From: Pigmentibacter ruber
GTDB taxonomy: Bacteria; Bdellovibrionota_B; Oligoflexia; Silvanigrellales; Silvanigrellaceae
Length of the DNA: 64,000 bases
Direction of reading: 5' to 3'
NCBI RefSeq assembly: GCF_009792895.1
Contig: NZ_WSSC01000001.1
Span: forward strand, 496,001 to 560,000
Positions 54,078 through 63,041 of this stretch are shown piece by piece (position 1 is the stretch's first letter; each line of letters opens with the position of its first letter). Both the position numbers and the translations under genes were made by a program. Under the pieces are notes generated by a model. It made no database searches and was not told where the DNA came from. It saw nothing but the letters and a program-made list of their open reading frames with translations.

Positions 54078-55793
54078 ATGCAAAAAAATATTCCGAATTA
54101 CTTTATAGAAAATCAAAGTATTAAAGAAAAGACCTATTATAAAATGGGAGGTATTGCTCGTTATTTTTCTACTCCATCAAATTTATATGAAATTCAAGAA
54201 ACAATATTATGGTGCCATTCTCAACAGTTACCTTGCTCAATTTTAGGATCAGGGAGCAATTCGGTATATTCTGATGAAAATTTTTCTGGTGTTATTCTAT
54301 CTTTAGAAAAATTAAATCATTGGTTTTGGGAAACAGATGAATATTTATTTGTTGAAGGTGGAGTTACAAATACAGAAATTGCTGAAATATGTTTGGTTGC
54401 AAATAGAGCTGGTGCTTCTTGGATGTTTAGAATGCCTGGGCAAGTTGGTGCATCAGTAAGAATGAATGCGCGTTGCTATGGTGGTGAAATATCTCAAATT
54501 GTAAAAAATGTAATTACTATCGATCAATACGGATATATAAAATTTTATACAGTAGAAGAGATTTTTCAAGGATATAAATTAACAACATTAATGAACAAGC
54601 CTGAAATTGTTGTAGGTGTAAGATTATATTTTCCAAATAAGTCAGCAGCTGAAAAACTTTTAAAACATATGTATGATTGTGAAGAAGATAGACACAGAAA
54701 AAAACATTTTTATTTACCAAGTTGTGGTTCAACATTTAAAAATAATTATTCTGTTGGGAAACCAAGCGGGCAAATTTTTGATGAATTAGGTTTAAAAGGT
54801 TTGAAAGTGGGAGCTGCAGAAGTTAGTCAATATCATGCAAATTTTGTTTGGAATATGGGTAGTGCAAAAACAAATGATATGCTAGAATTAACTGCAATAA
54901 TGCGAAATAAAGCAAAAAAAGAGTTGCAAGCTGTTTTAGAGTTAGAAGTTCAGCCTGTAGGTTTATTTCAGAAAGAAATGTATCAAAAATGTGGGATGGA
55001 AAAATTAGGCCCAAGTTATGAAGATGCAAATGGTAAAAAGTGGGTAGGACTTTTTTATTACCCGAACAATTTTGTTACTAAACTTTTTTACTCAAATAAT
55101 GAATTTCCAAAAATTCTCTATGAAGCGCCTTTTTTTGAATATTTTCAAACTCCTTTTGCTGGTCGCCCTGATGTATTTGTAAGTATTTGTCAGTTAATTA
55201 GTTTTGAAGCTGCAAAAAGAAATCCTAATAAACCTTTTTTGCAATGGAAAACATTTACAATAGATAATCCAAATAAAATATTTTCAATACCTGCTCCAGA
55301 AAAATATCAAAAAAAGAATCATAAATTTATTGATGAACTTTGGAAATACAGTGTAAGTGAAATATTCTTTGCACATCCAGAGAAACCAAAAACATCTTAC
55401 TTAGAATTTGAAATAACCCCAAACGGAGAATGGATTGCTCTTGAATTTGATGGTATTCGAAAAAGGTCGGCACAAAATACAAAACCTAACGAAAAATTAT
55501 GGGATTCTTTAATTATAAATGAGATGTGTATTCATTTTCATAATGACAAAGATTTAAGGTATGTTTTTGGGATGAGTTTTACATATAATAATTTAAAAAA
55601 AGTAATAAGTGATCAACAAAATTATATTTATTTTCAATGTGCTTTAAGCTTGGGATATGCAAAATATTATTTATCACCTGCTTGGAAACAAGAGAAAAAT
55701 TTACATTTCAAAAATATGAAAAAAATTAAGGATGAAAATCTGAAAGCTGATTTTCATCAACCTGCAAAATTTTGGAAAGTTAAATTATTTTAA
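54078..55793 (+). CDS. murB: UDP-N-acetylenolpyruvoylglucosamine reductase with an extra C-terminal DOMON/CBM9-like domain
   Basis: A 571-residue fusion. Residues 1-~295 are MurB, the FAD enzyme that reduces the enolpyruvyl group to lactyl in peptidoglycan synthesis: ILGSGSNSVYSD (FAD), FRMPGQVGASVRMNARCYGGEI, the catalytic Ser in SCGSTFKN (S218) and the acid in LELEVQPVG. Residues ~300-571 are not part of MurB and contain YLEFEITPNGEWIALEFDGIRK, WKYSVSEIFF and a C-terminal strand pattern resembling DOMON/type 9 carbohydrate-binding modules. The frame is continuous with no shift. The ATG at 54078 replaces an upstream TTG; the ribosome binding site is weak. It lies 1 bp after the 110-residue gene. 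Confidence 0.85.
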   Translation: MQKNIPNYFIENQSIKEKTYYKMGGIARYFSTPSNLYEIQETILWCHSQQLPCSILGSGSNSVYSDENFSGVILSLEKLNHWFWETDEYLFVEGGVTNTEIAEICLVANRAGASWMFRMPGQVGASVRMNARCYGGEISQIVKNVITIDQYGYIKFYTVEEIFQGYKLTTLMNKPEIVVGVRLYFPNKSAAEKLLKHMYDCEEDRHRKKHFYLPSCGSTFKNNYSVGKPSGQIFDELGLKGLKVGAAEVSQYHANFVWNMGSAKTNDMLELTAIMRNKAKKELQAVLELEVQPVGLFQKEMYQKCGMEKLGPSYEDANGKKWVGLFYYPNNFVTKLFYSNNEFPKILYEAPFFEYFQTPFAGRPDVFVSICQLISFEAAKRNPNKPFLQWKTFTIDNPNKIFSIPAPEKYQKKNHKFIDELWKYSVSEIFFAHPEKPKTSYLEFEITPNGEWIALEFDGIRKRSAQNTKPNEKLWDSLIINEMCIHFHNDKDLRYVFGMSFTYNNLKKVISDQQNYIYFQCALSLGYAKYYLSPAWKQEKNLHFKNMKKIKDENLKADFHQPAKFWKVKLF

Positions 55794-55808
55794 AGATATA
55801 TCAAATAA

Positions 55809-56936
55809 TTAAAATTTAAAATTTTCAACAATTTCTTTAAATTTATTTATTTCTTCCCAAGTATTGTAAATATGTGGTGAAAATCTAATACCAAAATTGT
55901 TTTTTTTATCCACAAAAACTTTTTCTTGATTTAAATAATTTAAAAACTTTTCATCATTTGGAGTAGTAAAAACAAAAGTCCCGCCTCTCTCTTCATTATT
56001 TTTTGGAGACAAAATTTTAAATTCAGTATTTTTTTCGATAAAGTCATATAAGTTTGAAATATATTCCTGATTTTTAAGTAAAATATTCTCAATCCCAATT
56101 TCACTTAATAATTTTATACTTTCAACTGCTAACATTAAAGGTAAAATACACGGAGTGCCATCCATAAACTGTTTGGTATTTGTACTTAGCTTAAATTCAT
56201 TAATATTTTCAGCAAATATATTTTCCATTCCAAACCAACCAAACGCTGTAGGTTGTATTTTTCTTAAAACATTTTCATTGGACCAAATAAATCCTGCACC
56301 TGTTCCACCACATAACCATTTAACACAAGATCCAATAGCAAAGTCAAAATTAGATTTTCCTAAATTAATTGGAATAATACCTATAGATTGAGCAAGATCT
56401 AAAATTGATATAACATCAAGCTCTTTACATTTTTTGGCAATTTCATCAATGGGATGCTTGAATGAGTTACCATATGTCACATGTGATACAAATAATAATA
56501 AAGTATTATCATCTATTTTTTCTAGCCACTGTTCCTTTTCTGTTCTCCCATTTTTACTTTTAATTAAAGTTAAATCATAATACTCTTTAGGAAGAAAGTT
56601 AAATATAAATTGCATAGAAGGATATTCTAAGTCACTAATAATAATTTTTTTTCGCTTTTTATCTTTTGGTATTGTCTGAATAATTTTTAAAAGTGCTAAA
56701 GAATTATTTCCTTGAAAACAAAAATGAATGGGTTTACTAAAAGTTATCTCAGCCAATTTTTTATGAAATATATCTAAATAGGGCAACCATTCATTCCAAG
56801 ATTTTCCACCATAATTTTTCCAAGTATTAAAGTATTGTTCTTTTACACTTTCTTGATTTTTATTTAGACACCCCATAGAATGATTAAGAAAATAAAGACC
56901 ATTTGGTTTTAGAAATTGGTTTAATAAAGTGTGCAT
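55809..56936 (-). CDS. Kynureninase-like PLP aminotransferase class V protein
   Basis: A 375-residue PLP enzyme. LNHSMGCLN, TWKNYGGKSWNEW and HVTYGNSF at the expected places, together with the PLP Lys in SCVKWLCGGTGAGFIW, fit the kynureninase type of fold I enzymes. The PLP Asp is in ILDLAQSIG, where the usual His of the DLAH motif is Gln. It lies 18 bp after a tryptophan 2,3-dioxygenase-like gene, which supports action on kynurenine, giving anthranilate and alanine. A cysteine desulfurase-like or related lyase remains possible. Confidence 0.75.
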   Translation of the reverse strand: MHTLLNQFLKPNGLYFLNHSMGCLNKNQESVKEQYFNTWKNYGGKSWNEWLPYLDIFHKKLAEITFSKPIHFCFQGNNSLALLKIIQTIPKDKKRKKIIISDLEYPSMQFIFNFLPKEYYDLTLIKSKNGRTEKEQWLEKIDDNTLLLFVSHVTYGNSFKHPIDEIAKKCKELDVISILDLAQSIGIIPINLGKSNFDFAIGSCVKWLCGGTGAGFIWSNENVLRKIQPTAFGWFGMENIFAENINEFKLSTNTKQFMDGTPCILPLMLAVESIKLLSEIGIENILLKNQEYISNLYDFIEKNTEFKILSPKNNEERGGTFVFTTPNDEKFLNYLNQEKVFVDKKNNFGIRFSPHIYNTWEEINKFKEIVENFKF

Positions 56937-56954
56937 TTTTAGAACCTAATATTT

Positions 56955-57716
56955 TTATACGATTTTTTGTGAGCTTAAACTATCCCTTACAATTCCATAT
57001 TGAGTTCCCCATTCAGAGGTCATTTTTGAACGAATTTCCCATAATTCTGGGAATAGTGAACGGGCAATTCTATTTGTAAGATTTGTGACAACATTCCCTT
57101 TCATTGAGTGCGCTTGTAAGCCAATACTTCTACCAATTAATTTCATATGAAAATAGAGGAATTTGTTGTAAAGATCATCTAATTCAAGAAAACATTCACA
57201 GATTAAATAAACATCATTATGGACATATTCAGTATGATATATTTTTTCAAAATCATTAATATCATGTATACTAAAATGCTCTTTAAATGATAGCCATAAA
57301 GTTGGTGCAATTTTTAAAAACGATTTAAATCCTGGGGAATCTTGTCCGCTTCCGTTTCCTAACTTTAAACGAATATCTTGATATTCCCTAGGTGACATAG
57401 AATGAAGAATTTCAATTGTTTTTAGTAAACACTCTTGTGCTTTGTGAGCGCGTTTAAAATTGCTAATAATTCTTTGATAATTTTTTTCTAGTAAATATTT
57501 ATTTATTTCAAGTAGTGAAAAATTTAAAGATTTAAAAAATAGTTCTTCAGCTTGATGTACTAGTTGGAAGTGAATTTCATCTGCATTGCAAAGTTCATTG
57601 TATTTTGTTTGCAGTGACAAAAGATCTTTTGTTTTTAAATAAATTTCGTAGTCACTTTTTCCATTTCCATTCATTAATTCAGATAATTCATCGATTGTAA
57701 GTCTATTGCTTAACAT
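56955..57716 (-). CDS. Tryptophan 2,3-dioxygenase-like haem protein, divergent
   Basis: A 253-residue protein. YLKTKDLLSLQ, ADEIHFQLVHQAEELFFKSL and SPREYQDIRLKLGNGSG follow the TDO pattern, and the haem-ligating His is present in YFHMKLIGRSIG. Two key differences stand out: the distal HDE is ADE (A45), and the GTGGSSG loop is replaced by LQAHSMKGN. The ATG at 57716 follows AAGGA at 6 bp; an upstream start is rejected. It is 25-30 residues shorter than standard TDO. It probably opens tryptophan or a related indole, feeding the kynureninase-like partner. Confidence 0.75.
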   Translation of the reverse strand: MLSNRLTIDELSELMNGNGKSDYEIYLKTKDLLSLQTKYNELCNADEIHFQLVHQAEELFFKSLNFSLLEINKYLLEKNYQRIISNFKRAHKAQECLLKTIEILHSMSPREYQDIRLKLGNGSGQDSPGFKSFLKIAPTLWLSFKEHFSIHDINDFEKIYHTEYVHNDVYLICECFLELDDLYNKFLYFHMKLIGRSIGLQAHSMKGNVVTNLTNRIARSLFPELWEIRSKMTSEWGTQYGIVRDSLSSQKIV

Positions 57717-57861
57717 AACATATCCTTTAATATTAAAATTGAATAACATAGATATTGAAATATTTAACTAAACAAAAAGGAACTACAATGTATAAGATAT
57801 CATTTTTTTGACAAAAGAAAAGTTTTATTTTTAATTTTTTGCTAATTATCAGTATATCAAA

Positions 57862-57882
57862 GTTACCAATATAATTGGTAAC
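57862..57882. repeat. 21-bp palindrome upstream of the dioxygenase operon
   Basis: Arms GTTACCAAT (57862-57870) and ATTGGTAAC (57874-57882) are perfect reverse complements around ATA. It lies between the TrmH-family gene and the dioxygenase gene, about 146 bp before the latter's ATG, and is not followed by a T-run. A promoter-like TTGTCA...TACATT lies between it and the gene, so it is a candidate operator. Confidence 0.65.
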
Positions 57883-57909
57883 ATAATAATGCTATTTTAA
57901 TTTATTTAA

Positions 57910-58719
57910 TTATTTTTTATGATTTCGCCAATATTCAGCAAGAATAACACTTGATGCACATGCAATATTTAAACTTTCAACATTACCTGAACTTGGAATC
58001 TGGATAATTTTATCCCCATTATTAAGCAGAGCTTCTGTTATACCTGAGTTTTCTGAACCAAAAACAAATACTAATTTTTTTGGAATTTTTTCATTAAATA
58101 GATTTGTACCTTTATGACTAGAGGTCAGTATAATCTTATAATCAAATGACTTAAATTTTTCTAGGGCTTTGTTAAAATTATCTGCTGTAATTATTTTTAT
58201 AAATTCAGCTCCACCTTCAGATGTCCGATAAGCTGCTCCAGATAATGCTGCGTCCGCGTGTGATACTAGTATGGCATTTATTCCAAAATTTGCACATACA
58301 CGCATGACAGCGCCTAGATTATGAGGGTTTTGAACATTTTCGAGCGCAACAATACAATTTGTATTTTTAATATGTTCTTCATTTTTAAGAAAATCTTCAT
58401 AGCTAATAGAAGGCGTCCGGCGGATTAAAAAACAAACTCCTTCATGATGATTTGATTCAGAAACTTTTAGCATTTCGTCTTCGGTTAAAATGCGATAAGC
58501 TAATTTTTTTTCTGCACAATATTTTAGAACCTTATTCATTTCTTTCAACATATTTTCTGTGATATAGACGCGAATAAGATCTTGAGGTCGTTTGTTAAAT
58601 AACATTTTGCAAGCATGGAGGCCACATATTTTCATTTCTAAGTTTTTTCTTGGTTTAGGAATTTTTCTGTGTTCACCATGTTGTTTTATTTTTTCTTGTT
58701 CTTTTTCTCTTTTTTTCAA
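57910..58719 (-). CDS. TrmH-family (SpoU) RNA 2'-O-methyltransferase
   Basis: A 269-residue SPOUT enzyme. A basic N-terminal stretch (~1-30) and a substrate-binding domain (KICGLHACKMLFN...) precede the catalytic domain, whose knot motifs are ALENVQNPHNLGAVMRVC, FVFGSENSGI and IPSSGNVESLNIACASSVIL. RlmB and YfiF-type enzymes are the closest in layout; the exact rRNA or tRNA target cannot be told. The start is taken as TTG at 58719 with GGAG 6 bp before it; a TTG four codons upstream lacks a site. Confidence 0.9.
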   Translation of the reverse strand: MKKREKEQEKIKQHGEHRKIPKPRKNLEMKICGLHACKMLFNKRPQDLIRVYITENMLKEMNKVLKYCAEKKLAYRILTEDEMLKVSESNHHEGVCFLIRRTPSISYEDFLKNEEHIKNTNCIVALENVQNPHNLGAVMRVCANFGINAILVSHADAALSGAAYRTSEGGAEFIKIITADNFNKALEKFKSFDYKIILTSSHKGTNLFNEKIPKKLVFVFGSENSGITEALLNNGDKIIQIPSSGNVESLNIACASSVILAEYWRNHKK

Positions 58720-59036
58720 GTGAATCTCCAATAATTTAACTAATAATAGTTATCTGTAATAAACTGTCTGGGCTATTAAATTGTGCTTGATTCACAAAAA
58801 AGGCTTGAATCAATTCCAATTGACCTAATGGGTATATTTCTTCTTTCCCGCATTTGTAAAGACATTTTTAATTTAGAGAAAATATAAAAATACTAGTAAC
58901 TTAGTTGAGAAATTAGAAAAAGAGTTGTAGTATATTTGCTGTTAGTAAAAAATGCTATATCTTTTCTTCTAATTTAAAAATTCATCTTATTTATTATATT
59001 TAATGAACAAATATTTAAATATTAATGAGGTTTTAT
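58720..59036. other. Divergent intergenic region before tmm
   Basis: About 317 bp without a supported gene. It holds an 8-bp perfect inverted repeat (TTGATTCA 58787-58794 and TGAATCAA 58806-58813) that could be a regulator site, and AT-rich promoter-like sequence. No RNA gene seen. Confidence 0.6.
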
Positions 59037-60395
59037 ATGAAAATTCGAGTTGCTATTATAGGCGCTGGTCCGTCAGGCTGCGCTCAACTGCGTTCTTTTG
59101 CAGCACTTGAACAAAAAGGGCTTCCTATCCCTGAAATTGTTTGTTTTGAAAAACAAAAAAATTGGGGAGGGCTGTGGAATTATACTTGGGAAACTGGGGT
59201 TGATAGAGATGGAGAACCAGTTCACGGTAGTATGTATCGTTATTTATGGTCAAATGGACCCAAAGAATGCCTTGAGTTTGCTGATTACACTTTTGAAGAA
59301 CACTTTGGAAGACAAATTCCTTCTTATCCACCTAGAGAGGTTCTGTTTGATTATATTCAAGGAAGAGTAGAAAAGTCAGGCGTTAAAAAATGGATAAAAT
59401 TTCAGTGTCCTGTAAAAAATGTAGAATTTAATAACGAAACAAAAAAATTTATTTTAAGGTATCGAAATTTAAAAAGAGATATAGAGCAAATTGAGGTATT
59501 TGATTATGTAATTGTAGCTTCTGGACATTATTCTTTTCCAAATTATCCAATTTTTTCTGGTATGAATAAGTTTAATGGAAGAATATTGCATGCGCATGAT
59601 TTTCGTGATGCCTTAGAATTTAAAGATAAAGATATTTTGATAGTAGGTAGCAGCTATTCAGCTGAAGATATAGGCTCACAGTGTTATAAATATGGAGCCA
59701 AAAGTATTACTTCATGCTATAGAACCAAACCTATGGGCTTTAACTTTCCAAACAATTGGGAAGAAAAACCTATGCTCGATAAAGTAGAATTAAATATTGC
59801 ATATTTTAAAGATGGGACATCAAAAAAAATAGATGCAATTATTTTATGTACAGGCTATAAGCACCATTTTCCATTTCTAGCAGAAAATTTACAGTTAAAA
59901 ACCAAAAATAGATTATGGCCAAATCATTTATATAAAGGAATATTTTGGTTTGAAAATCCTAAATTAATATATTTAGGAATGCAAGACCAATATTACACAT
60001 TCAATATGTTTGATGCTCAAGCATGGCTAGCGCGAGATTTTATTCTTGGAAAGTTTTCGTTACCTTCTTTGCAAGAGCAACTTCTTGAAAATAACAAGTG
60101 GTTAACAAAAGAAGAAAATTTAAAAAATCATTTTGATGAGATAGTCTTTCAAGGGGATTATGTTAAAGAGCTTATTTCATTAACAGATTATCCTAAACTG
60201 GATACAGATAAAGTGAATGCTAATTTTTTTCTTTGGAAAAAGCATAAAAAAGAAAATATTATGACATTTCGGGATCAAATTTATTGTTCAGTAATAACAG
60301 GTAATTATTCTTTCTACCACCATACCCCTTGGATAGACACATTGGATGATTCAATGGAATCATTTTTATCTTCATCCCAAAACCCCTTAAAATAG
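59037..60395 (+). CDS. tmm: Trimethylamine monooxygenase (FMO family)
   Basis: A 452-residue flavin-containing monooxygenase that oxidises trimethylamine to its N-oxide. The FAD site is [15 protein letters not shown], the FMO signature [13 protein letters not shown], the NADPH site [17 protein letters not shown] and the late [10 protein letters not shown]. The run of identities remembered from bacterial Tmm ([51 protein letters not shown]) is much longer than for generic FMOs. The ATG at 59037 has GAGG 6 bp before it; an upstream ATG at 59025 does not. No demethylase or TMA transporter gene is adjacent. Confidence 0.92.
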   Translation: MKIRVAIIGAGPSGCAQLRSFAALEQKGLPIPEIVCFEKQKNWGGLWNYTWETGVDRDGEPVHGSMYRYLWSNGPKECLEFADYTFEEHFGRQIPSYPPREVLFDYIQGRVEKSGVKKWIKFQCPVKNVEFNNETKKFILRYRNLKRDIEQIEVFDYVIVASGHYSFPNYPIFSGMNKFNGRILHAHDFRDALEFKDKDILIVGSSYSAEDIGSQCYKYGAKSITSCYRTKPMGFNFPNNWEEKPMLDKVELNIAYFKDGTSKKIDAIILCTGYKHHFPFLAENLQLKTKNRLWPNHLYKGIFWFENPKLIYLGMQDQYYTFNMFDAQAWLARDFILGKFSLPSLQEQLLENNKWLTKEENLKNHFDEIVFQGDYVKELISLTDYPKLDTDKVNANFFLWKKHKKENIMTFRDQIYCSVITGNYSFYHHTPWIDTLDDSMESFLSSSQNPLK

Positions 60396-60541
60396 TCCTG
60401 AATGCAAGTAAGTTTTGCTCAGAAATTAAAACTTGTTTCGTATTTTTGAGGTTATTATTAAAATCGATCTAAATATTGCTCTATAAAATGGCATACCTTT
60501 GAAGTTATTTATTTTTAAGAATAAGTCATTTGTTCTTCCTT

Positions 60542-60570
60542 AAGTTATCCACTTTCAATGTGGATAACTT
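60542..60570. repeat. Inverted pair of DnaA-box-like sequences
   Basis: Perfect 11-bp arms AAGTTATCCAC (60542-60552) and GTGGATAACTT (60560-60570) separated by seven bases. The right arm holds TTATCCACA on the minus strand (60567-60559), a match to the DnaA box consensus; the left is TTATCCACT, one mismatch. No T-run follows, so it is not a terminator. It lies between tmm and the DUF2058 gene in a gap of 281 bp that holds nothing else recognisable. Confidence 0.6.
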
Positions 60571-60676
60571 CTAAAAAATGCCTCATTTTTGATACATTTC
60601 TATTTTCCAAACCTTAAGATAAATTGACAATTCATAAAAGTCGGGAGAAGGATGAAAGGGTAAGGGAGGAATAAAT

Positions 60677-61201
60677 ATGAGCTTAAGGGATCAACTTTTA
60701 AAGGCAGGATTGGTTTCCAAAAAACAAGCACAAAAAGTAGAAGCCTCAAACCGCAAACAAGAACATGATTCCAAGAAAAATAAACAACTTGCGGACACTA
60801 TTGAAGCGGAAAAAAAAGCAGAACTTGAAAAAATTGAAATTGAAAAAAATAAGCAGAAAGAAATTGATAAAGAATTAAATAAACAACGTGATTTAATGGT
60901 TCAACAAAGAGAATTGATATACAGAGCAAGACAAATATTAAATAGCAATTGTCTCAATTCGCCTAATGCTTCAGAGCCGTATTATTTTGCGGAAGATAAA
61001 TATGTACGTAAAGTATTAGTCACGCCTTGGCAACGAGAAATGCTTGCCCGTGGTAAATTAGGAATTGGGCGGCCTCTTGATGAGGTTGATGAATTTTATA
61101 TCGTACCTCTTTCTGCTGCAAAAATTATTAAAGAAATTTCTCCGCTGAGATTAATTACCTTACACTCAGAGCTTGATGATTCTGAGGATATTGAATTATA
61201 G
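60677..61201 (+). CDS. DUF2058 (YaiL-like) nucleoprotein
   Basis: A 174-residue soluble basic/acidic protein. The start MSLRDQLLKAGLVSKKQAQKVE and the following Lys/Glu-rich coiled coil are typical of DUF2058; the C-terminal half has YYFAEDKYVRKVLVTPWQREMLARGKLGIGR. Members are nucleic-acid-associated proteins of unknown role. AGGGAGG lies shortly before the ATG. It may be co-transcribed with the downstream DsbA-like gene 46 bp away. Confidence 0.85.
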   Translation: MSLRDQLLKAGLVSKKQAQKVEASNRKQEHDSKKNKQLADTIEAEKKAELEKIEIEKNKQKEIDKELNKQRDLMVQQRELIYRARQILNSNCLNSPNASEPYYFAEDKYVRKVLVTPWQREMLARGKLGIGRPLDEVDEFYIVPLSAAKIIKEISPLRLITLHSELDDSEDIEL

Positions 61202-61247
61202 TTGAGGATTTAAATGTTTCCGTTCATGTCTATTATGGAGAGAAAAT

Positions 61248-62360
61248 ATGCAAGATAGCAAATCTAGCAACGTTAAAATAATTGGTTTTTTTATTGGTGG
61301 GATTATTTTAGGAGCTTTGGCAACCACTGGGGTTATGCTAGCGCAAAAAGCAAAAAAAGCTGTTGATTTATCTGCAAATTTAGGAAAACCATTTGTTGTT
61401 GTTGATGGTAAAACTTGGGATTCAGGAATGTTACCAGGTGATTCAGGAATGGATTATTACACATTGCAAAATAACATTTATAATGCGGAAAAAAACTTCG
61501 CTTCCCAAACAGCTCTGCGCATTGCATTAGCAAATGATGCAGGAAAAGCCGTTAGTACTACTGAACTTCCTAAATTAGAAGAATTATTAAATATTCCACC
61601 TGTATCAGAACAGGAAGCAAAGCAGTACTATGAAAAAATTATTGCTCAAATGGGTGCAGGCGTGTTTGGTGGCCAACCTTTTGATAAAATAAAAGCTCAA
61701 CTACAAATGCAAATGTCACAACAAAAAGCTTCGGAAATTGTTTTGCGCAAAATACAAGAGCTGGAAGCTGGTGGAAGAATTAAAGTTTTATTAAATCCTC
61801 CAACTTCTCCATCAGTAAAATTAAATTTAGATGGTTATCCTTCCAGAGGAAATAAAAATGCTAATTTAGTTTTTGTTGAGGTAGCGGATTATTTATGTGC
61901 ACATTGTAGAGAGTCGGAGCCTATCATAGAAAAAATTGCTAAAGAATTCGCTGATAAAGTAAAATTTGTGCATATTTCTTATCCTTTAGCTCCACAAGGA
62001 TTGAGTGGTGCGTTGGCTAAGGGGGCATTTTGTGCAACTAAACAAAGCGAAAAATCTTTTTGGGATTATCATACAAATGCTTTTCAAGTCCCTTTTTCGA
62101 AGGCAAACCCTACTGGCAATGATCCTACAAAACAGTTTATGGATGAAGCTATCAATGTAGCAAAACAATCAAATCTTGACTTGAAAGCATTTACAGAATG
62201 CTTAAATTCTAATGAACCTAATGAATATATCCAAAAAGTACAAAATGAATTTAATAGTTCAACTGGTTTTAAAGGGACACCAACTTTCTATTTAAATGGA
62301 AAAATCTTAGAAGCCAATCCTCAGCAGTTAGAAGCAAGTATAAAAGCTGCAATAAAATAG
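61248..62360 (+). CDS. Membrane-anchored DsbA-like thiol-disulfide protein with a SurA-like N-terminal region
   Basis: A 370-residue envelope protein. Residues ~9-32 form one membrane segment. Residues ~45-185 are helical with VVVDGKTWD and a following helix, in the pattern of SurA/PpiD N-terminal chaperone domains. Residues ~200-370 are a Thioredoxin_4/DsbA-like domain with the active site CAHC in VEVADYLCAHCRESEP, a GLSGALAKGAFCA block and the cis-Pro in GTPTFYLNG. It probably helps oxidise or isomerise exported proteins. The signal anchor keeps it in the inner membrane facing the periplasm. Confidence 0.85.
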   Translation: MQDSKSSNVKIIGFFIGGIILGALATTGVMLAQKAKKAVDLSANLGKPFVVVDGKTWDSGMLPGDSGMDYYTLQNNIYNAEKNFASQTALRIALANDAGKAVSTTELPKLEELLNIPPVSEQEAKQYYEKIIAQMGAGVFGGQPFDKIKAQLQMQMSQQKASEIVLRKIQELEAGGRIKVLLNPPTSPSVKLNLDGYPSRGNKNANLVFVEVADYLCAHCRESEPIIEKIAKEFADKVKFVHISYPLAPQGLSGALAKGAFCATKQSEKSFWDYHTNAFQVPFSKANPTGNDPTKQFMDEAINVAKQSNLDLKAFTECLNSNEPNEYIQKVQNEFNSSTGFKGTPTFYLNGKILEANPQQLEASIKAAIK

Positions 62361-62372
62361 ATTGTTTTGATT

Positions 62373-62414
62373 AAAGAAAATGTAACATTTAAATTTATGG
62401 ATAGCATTTTCTTT
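62373..62414 (+). terminator. Possible intrinsic terminator after the DsbA-like gene
   Basis: Arms AAAGAAAATG (62373-62382) and CATTTTCTTT (62405-62414) are perfectly complementary with a 22-nt loop, followed by TTGTTTTATTTGG. The stem is AT-rich and the loop long, so strength is doubtful. Confidence 0.4.
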
Positions 62415-62543
62415 TTGTTTTATTTGGTTTATTATTTTTACAAGTGTAATTTTTTATGTCTTATTCAAGATTAAATTTTTTTTTATATTGTCGAGTAAGA
62501 TAGCAATATTTATTTTTGGATTCTATTTTCATTGGAGGAAAAA

Positions 62544-63035
62544 ATGAAGGCTCCTACAAAGGTATTACTAGTATCTTTTTTAGTAACTCTGCTTGTCGTA
62601 TTTATAGTCGTTTATCGTTATGATTTAATTAAAATGAATAAATCAGCTGATAAATCATCTGAAACTGCAGTAAATACAACATCAAGCATGCTTGAAACAG
62701 AAACAGCTACTGCAGCACCTGCAAAAGGAAGTGGTGCAAGTGCTGAGCAACTCGCAAATGGTAAAAAGTTTTATGAATCTGCTACTTGTGCGCTTTGTCA
62801 CGGTGCCACAGGTAAAGCTGATACCCCTTCAGGACAAGCTATGAAAGCGACAAATTTAGCTGAAGGGAAATTCAAAAATAATAAAGCTAACCTACCTCCG
62901 GTTAAATATATTATGGAAGTTATAGAAAAGGGAGTACCTGGAACGGGAATGGCTAGTTTTAAAGCTCAAGTTCCTAATGAAAAAGATAGAAAAGATTTAG
63001 CGGAATACGTTCATTCCTTATCTTCTAAAAAGTAA
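62544..63035 (+). CDS. Membrane-anchored class I cytochrome c
   Basis: A 163-residue protein with an N-terminal membrane anchor (~5-28) and no obvious cleavage site, an Ala/Thr-rich linker, then a monohaem cytochrome domain: CALCHG for haem attachment and axial ligation and the Met in PGTGMASF as the sixth ligand. GGAGG lies 6 bp before the ATG at 62544; an upstream TTG is rejected. It is likely a periplasmic electron carrier facing a terminal oxidase. It converges on the next gene with 6 bp between. Confidence 0.92.
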   Translation: MKAPTKVLLVSFLVTLLVVFIVVYRYDLIKMNKSADKSSETAVNTTSSMLETETATAAPAKGSGASAEQLANGKKFYESATCALCHGATGKADTPSGQAMKATNLAEGKFKNNKANLPPVKYIMEVIEKGVPGTGMASFKAQVPNEKDRKDLAEYVHSLSSKK

Positions 63036-63041
63036 CAAGTT

